Source of the DNA: Alphaproteobacteria bacterium
GTDB lineage: Bacteria; Pseudomonadota; Alphaproteobacteria; Reyranellales; Reyranellaceae
Direction: 5' to 3'
Length of the DNA stretch: 64,000 bases
NCBI GenBank assembly: GCA_019635875.1
Contig: JAHBYP010000004.1
Span: 1-64,000, forward strand
The notes beneath the pieces are model-generated. The model ran no database searches and had not been told where the DNA came from. It saw nothing but the letters and a program-made list of their open reading frames with translations. Below, piece by piece: positions 17,220 through 26,206 of this stretch. Numbering within the stretch: position 1 is the first letter of the stretch; each line of letters begins with the position of its first letter. A program made the translations under genes and the position numbers.

Positions 17220-18194
17220 CTACGCCACGCCCGCAACCTTGGCGCGTTGGCGCACGAGGGCCAGCACCGTGTCGCAGGTCGGCGTCTTCAGGCCAGTGAT
17301 CACGCCCATCTCGACCACGGCGCCGAGCAGCGCCTCGATCTCCATCGGCTTTTTGGCCTCGAGGTCCTGCAGCATCGAGGTCTTGTGCGCGCCGACCTCG
17401 TTGGCGCCCTCGATGCGCTTGTCGACATCGATGGCGAATCTGATGCCGGTCTTCTCCGCCACCGCCTGGGCCTCGACCATCATGGCGCGGACCACCGCGC
17501 GCGTGCCGGGATCGGACGTGATCAGGTCGAGCGTGGCGTGGGTGAGCGCCGAGACCGGATTGAGCGACAGGTTGCCCCACAGCTTGATCCAGATCTCGTC
17601 GCGGATGCGCGGGCGCGCCGGCGCGCGCAGCCCGGCCTTGATCATCGCCTGCGACAGGGCCGCGATGCGCTCGCTGCGCGAGCCGTCGGGCTCGCCGAGC
17701 GTGAAGCGGTTGGAATAGGTGTGCTCGATCACGCCGGGCGCGGTGATGGTGGCGGCGGGATAGACGATGCAGCCGATGGCGCGGCGCGGATGTAGCCGCT
17801 CCCACAGCGAACCATCAGGATCGACGCTCTTCAGCCGCAGATCGTCGTACTCGCCGCCGTGCTTGTAGAAGTACCACCACGGCACGCCGTTCATCGCCGT
17901 GACGATGGCGGTGTCGGGGCCCAGCAGTTTCTCGATCTGCGGCAGCGCCGCCGTCAGCCCGTGCGCCTTGAGGCTGACCACGACATAGTCCTGCGGTCCG
18001 GCCGCCGTCGGATCGTCGGTGCAGGGCACCTTCACGGTGTGCGTCTGGCCTTCGGAAATCAGCGTTAGCCCGTTGGCCTTCATCGCCGCGAGGTGGGGCC
18101 CGCGCGCGAAGAACGTCACGTCGGTGCCGGCCATCGCCATCTTCGCACCGAGATAGCCGCCGATCGCCCCGGCACCGAAGATCAGCACACGCAT
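17220..18194 (-). CDS. Ketopantoate reductase-family protein (PanE/ApbA fold)
   Basis: NADPH-dependent 2-oxo acid reductase fold, 324 aa. The dinucleotide motif GAGAIGGYLG is at 7-16, the family block VVSLKAHGL near 75, and the C-terminal helical domain has KLWGNLSLNPVSALT with the expected catalytic Lys. It begins 5 nt after the acyl-CoA synthetase stop, so the two are co-transcribed. Many PanE-fold paralogues act on hydroxy acids other than ketopantoate; the operon partner suggests a catabolic role here rather than pantothenate synthesis. Confidence 0.85.
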   Translation of the reverse strand: MRVLIFGAGAIGGYLGAKMAMAGTDVTFFARGPHLAAMKANGLTLISEGQTHTVKVPCTDDPTAAGPQDYVVVSLKAHGLTAALPQIEKLLGPDTAIVTAMNGVPWWYFYKHGGEYDDLRLKSVDPDGSLWERLHPRRAIGCIVYPAATITAPGVIEHTYSNRFTLGEPDGSRSERIAALSQAMIKAGLRAPARPRIRDEIWIKLWGNLSLNPVSALTHATLDLITSDPGTRAVVRAMMVEAQAVAEKTGIRFAIDVDKRIEGANEVGAHKTSMLQDLEAKKPMEIEALLGAVVEMGVITGLKTPTCDTVLALVRQRAKVAGVA

Positions 18195-18198
18195 GACG

Positions 18199-19722
18199 TC
18201 AGGCTCCGAGGCCGAGCTTCTCCGCCAGGCCGATACGCTGCAGCTTGCCGGTTGCGCCCTTGGGGATCTCCTGCAGGAACACGACCTTTCGCGGCACCTT
18301 GAAGTCGGCGAGCTTCCTGGCGGCGAAATCGCGGATCTCGCGCTCGGTGGCGCTCTGGCCCTCGCGCAGCACGATGGCAGCGGCGACTTCCTCGCCGAGC
18401 TTGTCGTGCGGCATGGCGAAGGTCACGACCTGCGCCACAGCGGGATGATCCATGATGGTCTCGTCGACCTCCAGCGGGCTGACTTTCTCACCGCCGCGGT
18501 TGATCAGCTCCTTCAGCCGGCCGGTGATGCGCAGATAGCCTTCCTCGTCCAGGGTCCCCTGATCGCCGGTGCGGAACCAGCCGTTGCTGAAGGCGCTGGC
18601 GTTGGCGGCGGGATTGGCCTCGTAGCCCGACGTGACGTTGGGCCCGCGGATCACGATCTCGCCCAGCGCGCCGCTGGGCAGGATGTTGCCCTCCGGGTCC
18701 ATGATCGCGACCTCGGGGCCGGCGGCGATGCCCACCGAGCCCGGCTTGCGCGCGCGCGGCGGCAGCGGGTTGGATGCCATCTGGTGCGCCGCCTCGGTCA
18801 TGCCGTAGCTTTCGATCACCGGCGCGCCGAAGACCGTCTCGAGCTCGGTCATCACCTGCGGCGGCAGCGAGGCCGAGGACGAGCGGATCAGGCGCAGCTT
18901 GCAGCGGCCGATGATCTCGGCGTTGCGCTCGGCGCGCGCCAGGATGGTCTGGTGCATGGTCGGCACCGCCGTGTACCAGCTGGGCTTCACCTCATCGAGC
19001 CAGGCGAAGAAGCGCAGCGCGTTGAAGCCCGGCGAGCAGACCACCGAGCCGCCGGCCGCCAGCGAGGAGAGCACCGCGGCGATCAGGCCGTGGATGTGGA
19101 ACAGCGGCATGATGTTGAGGCAGGCGTCGGCAGGCGTCAGCGACAGGGTCTGCGTGATGTGCCGCGCCGAGGCGCAGACATTGCGCTGCGCCAGCGGCAC
19201 GATCTTGGGCCGCGACGTGGTGCCCGAGGTGTGCAGCACCAGCGCGATATCGTCGGGCTCGGCCCTGCCGGGCAGCGCCGGCTTGCCGGCCATCGGCTTC
19301 TCGGGCCGCAGCGTGAAGGCACCCGCGCCCCGGGCGCGATCGGGCACCACCTCGACCAGCGGCACGCCGAGCTTGTGCGCCACGGCGCGCGCCGGCGAGT
19401 CCTCGCCCTGCTGGATCAGCAGCGCCCTGGCCTTCAGGTCGGTGAGATAGAACTCGAACTCCTCGGCGCGATAGGCCGGGTTGAGCGGCGCGGTGGTGGC
19501 GCAGGACGCCACGGCGATGAAGGCGGCCGCCATCTCCGGCCCGTTGGGCAGCACGATGGCGACGCGGTCGTTGCGGCCGATGCCCATGGCGTTGAGGTCG
19601 ACCATGGTCCTGGCCGCGAGGTCGCGCAGGCCTGCGAAGCTGAGCGGCTGATGCTCGGGCGCACCGATCGCCGGCGCCGAATCGGCACCGCGCGCCAGCA
19701 GGTCGAGAACCGTGTCAGCCAT
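18199..19722 (-). CDS. AMP-forming acyl-CoA synthetase
   Basis: ANL-superfamily ligase, 507 aa: acid + ATP + CoA to acyl-CoA + AMP + PPi. The ATP loop TSGTTSRPK is at about 165-173, ESYGMTEAAHQM near 310, the hinge NRGGEKVSPLEVDE near 410, and the C-terminal catalytic Lys in PKGATGKLQR near 490. The start is ATG 19722; the frame is open further upstream but not homologous. The sequence style (LNIMPLFHIHGLI) is close to oxalate-CoA ligase/Pcs60-like proteins, which is a resemblance, not a proof. It is followed closely by the PanE-like gene. Confidence 0.88.
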   Translation of the reverse strand: MADTVLDLLARGADSAPAIGAPEHQPLSFAGLRDLAARTMVDLNAMGIGRNDRVAIVLPNGPEMAAAFIAVASCATTAPLNPAYRAEEFEFYLTDLKARALLIQQGEDSPARAVAHKLGVPLVEVVPDRARGAGAFTLRPEKPMAGKPALPGRAEPDDIALVLHTSGTTSRPKIVPLAQRNVCASARHITQTLSLTPADACLNIMPLFHIHGLIAAVLSSLAAGGSVVCSPGFNALRFFAWLDEVKPSWYTAVPTMHQTILARAERNAEIIGRCKLRLIRSSSASLPPQVMTELETVFGAPVIESYGMTEAAHQMASNPLPPRARKPGSVGIAAGPEVAIMDPEGNILPSGALGEIVIRGPNVTSGYEANPAANASAFSNGWFRTGDQGTLDEEGYLRITGRLKELINRGGEKVSPLEVDETIMDHPAVAQVVTFAMPHDKLGEEVAAAIVLREGQSATEREIRDFAARKLADFKVPRKVVFLQEIPKGATGKLQRIGLAEKLGLGA

Positions 19723-19831
19723 GCGATCATCCCCGTGCGTCGAATGCCGGGTATTTAGCCCGCTCGCGGAGGGCGCGCTACTGCGGCGGCGCGACGTGGT
19801 ATTGTTCGGTGACGGCAGCAACGGGGCGGAC

Positions 19832-20584
19832 ATGTGGTGGTGGCTGCACGCGATGGCGCCCCGGATGGGCGGCCTGTGGAAGCGCGGCCGCCATCCGCTG
19901 CTGCACGCCCACGCCGCCAGCATCCGCGGCATGCGTGAGGCGCCGGGCCTCGCGGAGCGGCGCCGGCACCTGACCGCGGCGGCGTGGGCGGATGCCGAAT
20001 TCACCGCCGAATGGGCGACCGATCTCGTCGTCGATGCGTGGCTGCACTACATCGCGACACCGGGACGCAGCGTGCGCTCGATCCTCGAGGTCGGCACCTA
20101 TGAGGGTCGCTGGGCTCTGCTCATGGCCGAGATGTTTGCCGGGAGCAAGATCGCCTGCGTCGATTCCTTCGCCGGCGGCGACGAGCATCAGCGCGACGAT
20201 GGCGTGGCGCAGGTCGAGCGCCGCTTCGACGCCAACACGGCGCGGCTGGGCGCGCGCGTCGAGAAGCTGAAGGGCCGCAGCGACGCCACGCTGGTCGCGC
20301 TGGCGGCCGCCGGCCGGCGCTTCGATCTGTGCTACATCGATGCCGGCCATTTCCACGACGACGTCATCGTCGATTCGATTCTGGCCTGGAGCCTGCTCGA
20401 CGTCGGCGGCATCCTGGTGTGGGACGACTACGGCTGGGACGGCTATCCGACCTACTTCAAGAACGTGCGCGCGGCGATCGACCGCTTCGTCGACACTCAC
20501 CGGGGCGAATACGAGGTCCTGGTGTCGTGGCCGCCCGTCGCCATCCGCAAGACGGCCGAGACCCGACGCGACGTGAGGACCTGA
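19832..20584 (+). CDS. SAM-dependent methyltransferase (Methyltransf_24 type)
   Basis: Protein of about 250 aa. The Rossmann motif I is SILEVGTYEGRWAL, followed by IACVDSFAGGDEHQRD. The FDLCYIDAGHFHDDVIVD block with LLDVGGILVWDDYGW is typical of class I O-methyltransferase-like proteins related to cephalosporin hydroxylase/sugar methylases. The start is uncertain: ATG 19832 fits the domain best but only a weak GGGG precedes it. The gene is divergent from the synthetase operon, and its stop lies 17 nt from the convergent amidase stop. Substrate unknown. Confidence 0.75.
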   Translation: MWWWLHAMAPRMGGLWKRGRHPLLHAHAASIRGMREAPGLAERRRHLTAAAWADAEFTAEWATDLVVDAWLHYIATPGRSVRSILEVGTYEGRWALLMAEMFAGSKIACVDSFAGGDEHQRDDGVAQVERRFDANTARLGARVEKLKGRSDATLVALAAAGRRFDLCYIDAGHFHDDVIVDSILAWSLLDVGGILVWDDYGWDGYPTYFKNVRAAIDRFVDTHRGEYEVLVSWPPVAIRKTAETRRDVRT

Positions 20585-20601
20585 GCGGCGGCGGGCGCCC
20601 G

Positions 20602-22035
20602 TCAGGCCGACAGCGTCGCCAGGTTCGGCACCGGCCGGGCGATCGAGGCATCGTCGGCGAGGTGCGCCTCGAGCGCCTGGGCGACCTCGAGCACGAACTG
20701 ATCGCCGTGGTGCGGGCCGACGATCTGCAGGCCCAGCGGCGTGCCGGTGGGATCGAGGCCGGACGGGATCGAGATCGCCGGATGGCCGGTGTTGGTGATG
20801 GCATAGGTCATCGCCAGCCAGTGGAAGTAGGTGCGCAGCGGCTCGCCGTTGATCTCCTTGATGGTGAGCTGCTCGACCGGGAAGGGTGGCACCGCCACGG
20901 TGGGCGTGATTAGCACGTCGACGTCGCGGAAGAAATCCTGGAAGGCGCGGAACACGCGCGTCTGCTCGGCATGCGCCGCGGCGGCGTCGGCCAGCGTCAT
21001 CTTCAGGCCCTGCTCGACATTGGCGACGATGTTGGGGCCCAGCTTGTCGCGGTGCTGCTCGTAGCGCTTCAGGTGCGCGGTGAGGAAGTTGGTGGCGCGC
21101 AAGGCCTCGAAGACGTCGTTGGCGCGGCCCATGTCGGGATCGCGCCACTGCGCGGTGCGGAAGATCGGCGCCAGCTTGCGGGCGCGGTGCTTGAAGGCGT
21201 CGCTAATGCGGTCATCGACGATGGCGAAGCCGAGATCGATCGAGAAGGCGACGCGCAACGACGACAGGTCGACCGGCTTGAGCGAGGCGAAGGAGGCAGC
21301 ATCGACCGGCTTCGACAGCGGATCGCGCGGATCGTAGGCGGCCATGGCGCTCATCAGCAGCGCGGTGTCGGCGACGTCGCGGCCCATCGGCCCGAGCACC
21401 GACAGCGGCGTCCAGCCCAGCGGCCGGCGCTCGCTGGGCACCACGCCGGGCGAGGGACGGAAGCCGACGACGCCGCAGAAGGCGGCGGGGATGCGCAGCG
21501 AGCCGCCGGTGTCGGAGCCGCTGCAGATCGGCACCATCGAGGTCGCCAGCGCCACCGCCGAGCCGCCCGAGGAGCCGCCGCAGATGCGCGCCGGATCGAA
21601 CGGATTGCGCGTCGGGCCATAGACCGGGTTGGTGGTGTTGGCGCCGGCGCCGAATTCGGGCGTGTTGGTCTTGCCGACGACGATGGCGCCGGCATGGCGG
21701 ATCGCCGCCACCGTGCGCTCGTCCTTGTTGGGGATATTGTCGGCCATCAGCGGCGAGCCGAAGACGGTGCGCAGGCCCTCGGTCTCCTGCAGATCCTTGA
21801 TGCCCACCGGCAGGCCGTGCAGCGGACCGATGCGATCGCCGGCCATCACCGCGCGCTCGGCGGCGCGCGCCTCGGCGCGGGCGCGGTCCTCGCACATCGC
21901 GACGAAGGCGTTGAGCTTCGGATTGACCTCGCCGATGCGCTTGAAGCAGGAGTCGAGCAGCTCGACCGGCGAAAGCTTGCGCCTGCCGATCATTCGGCGC
22001 AGCTCGACGGCGCTGAGGTCGCAGGGTTCGGTCAT
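20602..22035 (-). CDS. Amidase-signature hydrolase
   Basis: Amide hydrolase of 477 aa with the Ser-cisSer-Lys triad in place. Lys80 is in VGIKDLQE, the Gly/Ser loop ICGGSSGGSA at 151-160 holds the cis-Ser, and SDTGGSLRIPA has the nucleophile Ser179. Members include GatA, fatty-acid amide hydrolase and many plant-compound amidases. The absence of gatB/gatC nearby argues against GatA. A family-B repeat lies 35 nt upstream of the ATG. The natural substrate cannot be told. Confidence 0.9.
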   Translation of the reverse strand: MTEPCDLSAVELRRMIGRRKLSPVELLDSCFKRIGEVNPKLNAFVAMCEDRARAEARAAERAVMAGDRIGPLHGLPVGIKDLQETEGLRTVFGSPLMADNIPNKDERTVAAIRHAGAIVVGKTNTPEFGAGANTTNPVYGPTRNPFDPARICGGSSGGSAVALATSMVPICSGSDTGGSLRIPAAFCGVVGFRPSPGVVPSERRPLGWTPLSVLGPMGRDVADTALLMSAMAAYDPRDPLSKPVDAASFASLKPVDLSSLRVAFSIDLGFAIVDDRISDAFKHRARKLAPIFRTAQWRDPDMGRANDVFEALRATNFLTAHLKRYEQHRDKLGPNIVANVEQGLKMTLADAAAAHAEQTRVFRAFQDFFRDVDVLITPTVAVPPFPVEQLTIKEINGEPLRTYFHWLAMTYAITNTGHPAISIPSGLDPTGTPLGLQIVGPHHGDQFVLEVAQALEAHLADDASIARPVPNLATLSA

Positions 22036-22070
22036 TCTCGACTCCTCTTCACACTCACATCTTCCGTTTC

Positions 22071-22194
22071 CTCCCTCTCCCCGCTTGCGGGGAGAGGGTC
22101 GGGGTGAGGGGTCGACTGAGGTTGCGCACGATGGCGGTGCGCAATCCGATGCAGCCCCTCACCCCAACCCTCTCCCCGCAAGCGGGGAGAGGGA
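22071..22194. repeat. Dispersed repeat family B, copy 2
   Basis: Terminal hairpins with CCCTCTCCCCGC..GCGGGGAGAGGG and the inner blocks GGGTGAGGGG / CCCCTCACCC. It occupies most of the 190-nt gap between the chromate-transporter stop and the amidase start. Confidence 0.9.
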
Positions 22195-22225
22195 GTTGAA
22201 GCCAGACCACAGGCAAGAGCCGATC

Positions 22226-22756
22226 CTATACCAGACCCAGCGCGCCCATTGCTGCGGCGATCGCCAGCCAGATCAGCGGATGGGCGCGGGTCGTGGCGGT
22301 GAGGACGGCGACGGCCGCCGTGAGGCCGACGGCGACCCACGAGGCGGCGGCGCCACGGGCGATGATGTAGCCGGAAGCCAGCACCAGGCCCACCGTGACC
22401 GGCGCGGCGGCGCTCTGGATCAGCTCGCGCCAGGCCGAGCCCTTGAAGCGGTCCCAGACGCGGTAGACGAAATAGGTCAGCACGCTCGAGGGGCCGATCA
22501 GGCCGATGGTGCAGACCAGCGCGCCGGGAATGCCGGCGACGTGATAGCCGATCAGGGCGACGACCAGCATGTTGGGGCCGGGCACGCCCTGGGCCAGCCC
22601 GAACAGCTCGGCGAATTTCTGGTGCGTGATCCAGCCCTGCTGCTCGACGACGAAACGGTGCATTTCAGGCAGCACCGAGTTGGCGCCGCCGATGGCGAAC
22701 AGCGACATCAGCGCGAACTGGCCGAGCATCAGCAGCAACGTGTCGGCGAGCTTCAT
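22226..22756 (-). CDS. Chromate transporter, second half
   Basis: CHR-domain protein of 176 aa, with GQFALMSLFAIGGANSVLPEMHR and GVPGPNMLVVALIGYHVAG as the family signature and about five hydrophobic segments. Its ATG overlaps the stop of the partner gene (ATGA). Short-chain CHR proteins work as pairs with opposite topology, matching the two adjacent genes. Chromate efflux is the known activity of the long ChrA form; for the short pairs the physiological anion is often unknown. Confidence 0.85.
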   Translation of the reverse strand: MKLADTLLLMLGQFALMSLFAIGGANSVLPEMHRFVVEQQGWITHQKFAELFGLAQGVPGPNMLVVALIGYHVAGIPGALVCTIGLIGPSSVLTYFVYRVWDRFKGSAWRELIQSAAAPVTVGLVLASGYIIARGAAASWVAVGLTAAVAVLTATTRAHPLIWLAIAAAMGALGLV

Positions 22757-23313
22757 CGGCGCCCGCGCATCCACGCCGTGACGACGATCGACAGCGCCGC
22801 CAGCACCAGCACGACCGGCACCAGCGGCCAGCGCATGACGGCGATGGCGAGGAAACCCAGGGCAATGAAGGCCAGTGCCTGGAGGTTGCCGAGCATCGGC
22901 CGCGCCATCTTGAGCCCGGTGGCGATCACCAGCCCGGCGCCGGCGCAGGCGATGCCGGCGAAGGCGCCCTGCACGCGCGGGATGTCGCCGTAGGTGGCGT
23001 GCACGATGCCGAAGCCGATGACGATCCAGAACGGCACGAAGACCAGGCCGGCGAGCGCGGCGAGAATTCCCGGCACGCCGGCGAATCGCCATCCCACGCA
23101 GATCGAGACATTGACGATGTTGGGACCGGGCAGGATCTGGCCCAGCGACACCAGGTCGGTGAACTCCGCCGCGGTGACCCACCGGCGGCGCTCGACCATC
23201 ATGCGCCGCGCGAACGGCATGACGCCGCCGAAGCCCGAGATGGCGATGCCGGCGAAGCCGATGAACAGCTCGGCGGGCGTGATGCGGCGCGGTGCGGGAA
23301 CGGACTCGGTCAC
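22753..23313 (-). CDS. Chromate transporter, first half
   Basis: CHR-domain protein of 186 aa: LFIGFAGIAISGFGGVMPFARR then LGQILPGPNIVNVSICVGWR. It probably starts at GTG 23313 (residues VTESVPAP); no clear ribosome site is seen, and the frame is open for more than 800 further codons upstream only because the opposite-strand genes are GC-rich. The stop overlaps the start of the second half. The pair forms a two-gene operon. Confidence 0.83.
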   Translation of the reverse strand: MTESVPAPRRITPAELFIGFAGIAISGFGGVMPFARRMMVERRRWVTAAEFTDLVSLGQILPGPNIVNVSICVGWRFAGVPGILAALAGLVFVPFWIVIGFGIVHATYGDIPRVQGAFAGIACAGAGLVIATGLKMARPMLGNLQALAFIALGFLAIAVMRWPLVPVVLVLAALSIVVTAWMRGRR

Positions 23314-23334
23314 GGACGATGGTCTTGTCTTGGC

Positions 23335-23397
23335 GCCGCGCCGCTCCAGCGGCGCCTCTGGCTTGACGGTTGAAGAGCGCCGCTGGAGCGGCGCGGC
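23335..23397. repeat. Nested palindrome (family D, copy 2)
   Basis: Perfect 21-nt arms at 23335-23355 and 23377-23397 with a 21-nt spacer. Each arm contains its own hairpin GCGCCGCT-CC-AGCGGCGC. It lies in the 282-nt divergent gap between the chromate-transporter pair and the dehydrogenase; nothing else is recognised in that gap. Confidence 0.8.
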
Positions 23398-23595
23398 TCG
23401 AACGGCGCGACAGTCCGGCGTCGCGGCAGGCGGCGGGAGAATGCGCTGCCCGGCGTCATCAATCCCGCACCCGCGCCGGCCGGTCGGCGCTCGACAAGGC
23501 GCCGCACTATATCGCTGTACTCCCCGGCGCGCGTCGGTGATCTTCGCCTTTCGTCCACCTCGGTCCCCAGCCTGCCGTGCGGGAACCGCAGAACG

Positions 23596-24660
23596 ATGTC
23601 CGCAGGGGCTTTGCGCATGACGAAGGGTCAACCCAAGGTGCCATCTTTGGATGTCACCGTGTTCAGCACCAAACCCTATGACCGGCAGTTCCTCGAGGCG
23701 GCGAATGCGGGTCAGGGGCACCGGCTGCACTTTCTCGACATGCGGCTCTCGATGGAGAGCGTGGCGCTCGCGCAGGGCTCGACGGCGGTCTGCGCCTTCG
23801 TCAACGACGAGCTGGGCGCGCCCGTCCTGGCGGAGCTGTCGCGACTGGGCGTCCGTCTCGTGGCGCTGCGCAGCGCGGGCTTCAACAACGTCGATCTGGA
23901 GGCGGCTCGCGATCTCGGCGTGAAGGTGGCGCGGGTGCCGGCCTATTCGCCTCATGCCGTCGCCGAGCACACGGTCGCGCTGATCCTGGCGCTCAACCGC
24001 AAGATCCATCGCGCCTACAACAGGGTGCGGGAAGGGAACTTCGCGCTCGACGGCCTTCTGGGGTTCGATCTCAACGGCAAGACCGTCGGCATCGTCGGCA
24101 CCGGGAAGATCGGCGAGGTGCTGACGCGCATCCTCAACGGATTCGGCTGCGATCTGATCGGGAACGACATCGTCGCCAATCCGGCCTGCGAGACGCTGGG
24201 CATGACCTATGTCTCCCGCGAGGAGCTCTTCGCGCGCGCCGACATCGTGAGCCTGCATTGCCCGCTGACGCCGGACACGCGCCACATGATCCGCGGCGAG
24301 ACGCTGGCGCTGCTCAAGCGCGGGATGATGCTGATCAACACCAGCCGCGGTGCCGTGGTCGAGACCCGCGCCGTCATTCGCGGGCTCAAGGAAGGCGTCA
24401 TCGGCAGCCTCGGGCTCGACGTCTACGAGGAAGAGGCCGATCTCTTCTTCGAGGATCTCTCCAACCATCTCATCCGCGACGACGTCTTCGCGCGCCTGCT
24501 CACCTTCCCCAACGTGCTGGTCACGGGACACCAGGCGTTCTTCACGAAGGAGGCGCTGTCCAGCATCGCCGATACGACGATCGCCAACATCACGGCCTTT
24601 GCCGGGCGCGGCCGGGCGATGCACGAGGTGTCCGTCGAGAAGATCGCGACCAGGACGTGA
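23596..24660 (+). CDS. D-2-hydroxyacid dehydrogenase, fermentative D-lactate dehydrogenase type
   Basis: NAD-dependent reduction of pyruvate to D-lactate, or the reverse; up to 354 aa. [16 protein letters not shown] at the start is typical of LdhA. Also present are [13 protein letters not shown], the NAD motif GTGKIG near 170, [10 protein letters not shown] with the catalytic Arg region, and TGHQAFFT with the catalytic His near 318. Two starts are possible, ATG 23596 and ATG 23617; neither has a strong ribosome site. It is directly followed by a lactate permease gene, which supports lactate as substrate. Confidence 0.9.
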   Translation: MSAGALRMTKGQPKVPSLDVTVFSTKPYDRQFLEAANAGQGHRLHFLDMRLSMESVALAQGSTAVCAFVNDELGAPVLAELSRLGVRLVALRSAGFNNVDLEAARDLGVKVARVPAYSPHAVAEHTVALILALNRKIHRAYNRVREGNFALDGLLGFDLNGKTVGIVGTGKIGEVLTRILNGFGCDLIGNDIVANPACETLGMTYVSREELFARADIVSLHCPLTPDTRHMIRGETLALLKRGMMLINTSRGAVVETRAVIRGLKEGVIGSLGLDVYEEEADLFFEDLSNHLIRDDVFARLLTFPNVLVTGHQAFFTKEALSSIADTTIANITAFAGRGRAMHEVSVEKIATRT

Positions 24661-24669
24661 CCGTCGGCA

Positions 24670-26187
24670 ATGCACGCCCTGCTCGCCGCCCTGCCGATAG
24701 GGCTCGTCATCGCCGCCATGGTCGTCTTCCGGTGGCGGGCGGCCAGCGCCGGCGTGCTCGGGCTGGCCACGGCGCTCCTGCTGGCGATCGCGGTCTTCGG
24801 GCACGGCACGGATGTGCACCGCGAGCTCGGCCCGGGCATGGCGATCGGCGGCGCGATGGTCGAGGCGCTGTTCATCACCCTCACCATCCTCTGGATCATC
24901 TTCCCCGCGCTCTGCATCTACGAGATGCAGGCACGCTCGGGGGCCTTCGAAACTATCCGCAGCGGCCTTTCGCGGATCTCGTCCGATCCGCGCATCCTTG
25001 CCCTGCTCGTGGCCTGGTTCTTCGGCCTGTTCATGGAGGGCGTGGCGGGATTCGGGACGCCCGTGGCGCTTGCGGCGCCGATTCTCGTCGGGCTGGGTTT
25101 CGCGCCGGTCCGGGCGGTGACGCTGGCCCTGATCGGCCACGCCGCCGGCGTTTCCTTCGGCGCGGTGGGAACGCCGATCCTGCCGCAGATGGCCGCCAGC
25201 GGCCTGTCCGGTCTCGAGCTGGCGCGGCCGGCGGCGCTTCTCCACGCGCTGCTCGGCGGCATGCTGGCCGCAGCAGTGTTCATGATGGCATCGCCGGACA
25301 GGACGCGGCCGCGTGACTGGCTGTGGCCGGCGCTTGCGGCCTTCCTCTTCCTCGCGCCCTTCCTGCTCCTGGCCTGGCTGGTGGGCCCCGAGCTGCCGAC
25401 TCTGGGCGGCGCCATCATCGGCGGCAGCCTCTTCGCCCTGATCGCCGGCGGCCGCCGCGGTGGCGGCGGCGATCGGCCGGGACCGGCGGCCGGCGAGATG
25501 GCGTGGGCCGCGCTGCCCTATCTGCTGCTGCTGGCGCTGATTGTCCTCACGCGCCTCGTGCCGCCCGTGCGCGAAGCGATGCGCGGCATCGAGATCGCAT
25601 GGAGCCTGTCCGGCGCCTTCTCCGGCCGCATGGAACCGATCTATCATCCGGGGACGCTGCTCTTCCTTGCCTTCATGCTCGGCGGTCTGCTGCGCGGCCG
25701 CTCGCCGGCCGAGCTTGGCTCGGCGATGGCGGGCGCGGCCCGGCGGCTCGGCGTGGTGGCGCTTGCGCTCGCGGCCATGCTCGGGCTCTCGCGCGTGCTG
25801 ATGCATTCGGGCATGATCGAGACCCTGGCGCAGGCCGCGGCCGCGAGCGGCGCGCTGTGGCCGTTCCTCGCGCCCTTCATCGGTGTGCTGGGCTCCTTCG
25901 TGACCGGCTCGGCGACTTCATCGAACATACTGTTCAGCGACTTCCAGCGGAGCACCGCCACGGCCCTGTCGCTCCCGGCGGCGGTGCTGCACGGCGCGCA
26001 GAATTTCGGTGCCGGCATCGGAAACATCATCAGCCCCCACAACATCATCGCGGGCGCGGCGACGGTCGGCCTGGCGAGCGGACGCGAGGGCGAGGTCATG
26101 CGCGACACCATCGTCGTCTGCCTTCTTTATGCCGCTGGCGGTGGAGGCATGATCTACCTGATGCTGAGAGGCGCGTCGGCGTTCTGA
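24670..26187 (+). CDS. Lactate permease family transporter
   Basis: LctP-family proton symporter of 505 aa with about 12-13 hydrophobic helices. EGVAGFGTPVALAAPILVGLGF is the family signature. GHAAGVSFGAVGTPI, GSFVTGSATSSNILFSDFQ and GAGIGNIISPHNIIAG complete it. It starts 10 nt after the dehydrogenase stop. Together they would import or release lactate and interconvert it with pyruvate. The next gene, a GH65 enzyme, follows after 19 nt, so all three are probably one transcript. Confidence 0.92.
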   Translation: MHALLAALPIGLVIAAMVVFRWRAASAGVLGLATALLLAIAVFGHGTDVHRELGPGMAIGGAMVEALFITLTILWIIFPALCIYEMQARSGAFETIRSGLSRISSDPRILALLVAWFFGLFMEGVAGFGTPVALAAPILVGLGFAPVRAVTLALIGHAAGVSFGAVGTPILPQMAASGLSGLELARPAALLHALLGGMLAAAVFMMASPDRTRPRDWLWPALAAFLFLAPFLLLAWLVGPELPTLGGAIIGGSLFALIAGGRRGGGGDRPGPAAGEMAWAALPYLLLLALIVLTRLVPPVREAMRGIEIAWSLSGAFSGRMEPIYHPGTLLFLAFMLGGLLRGRSPAELGSAMAGAARRLGVVALALAAMLGLSRVLMHSGMIETLAQAAAASGALWPFLAPFIGVLGSFVTGSATSSNILFSDFQRSTATALSLPAAVLHGAQNFGAGIGNIISPHNIIAGAATVGLASGREGEVMRDTIVVCLLYAAGGGGMIYLMLRGASAF

Positions 26188-26206
26188 CCGGAAGGGAGAA
26201 GACCGC

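Noticed and set aside
17075..17236. 54-residue N-terminal extension of the MFS transporter
   Set aside because: Translated family-C repeat; GTG 17074 has its own AGGAG.
20602..22035. Amidase considered as GatA of the tRNA amidotransferase
   Set aside because: No gatB or gatC nearby, and context and flanks are catabolic; it is kept as a generic amidase-signature protein.
23314..25806. Minus-strand extension of the chromate-transporter frame to about 1000 codons
   Set aside because: The extra part is antisense to the D-lactate dehydrogenase and lactate permease genes and has low-complexity composition. Only the CHR domain at the end is real.
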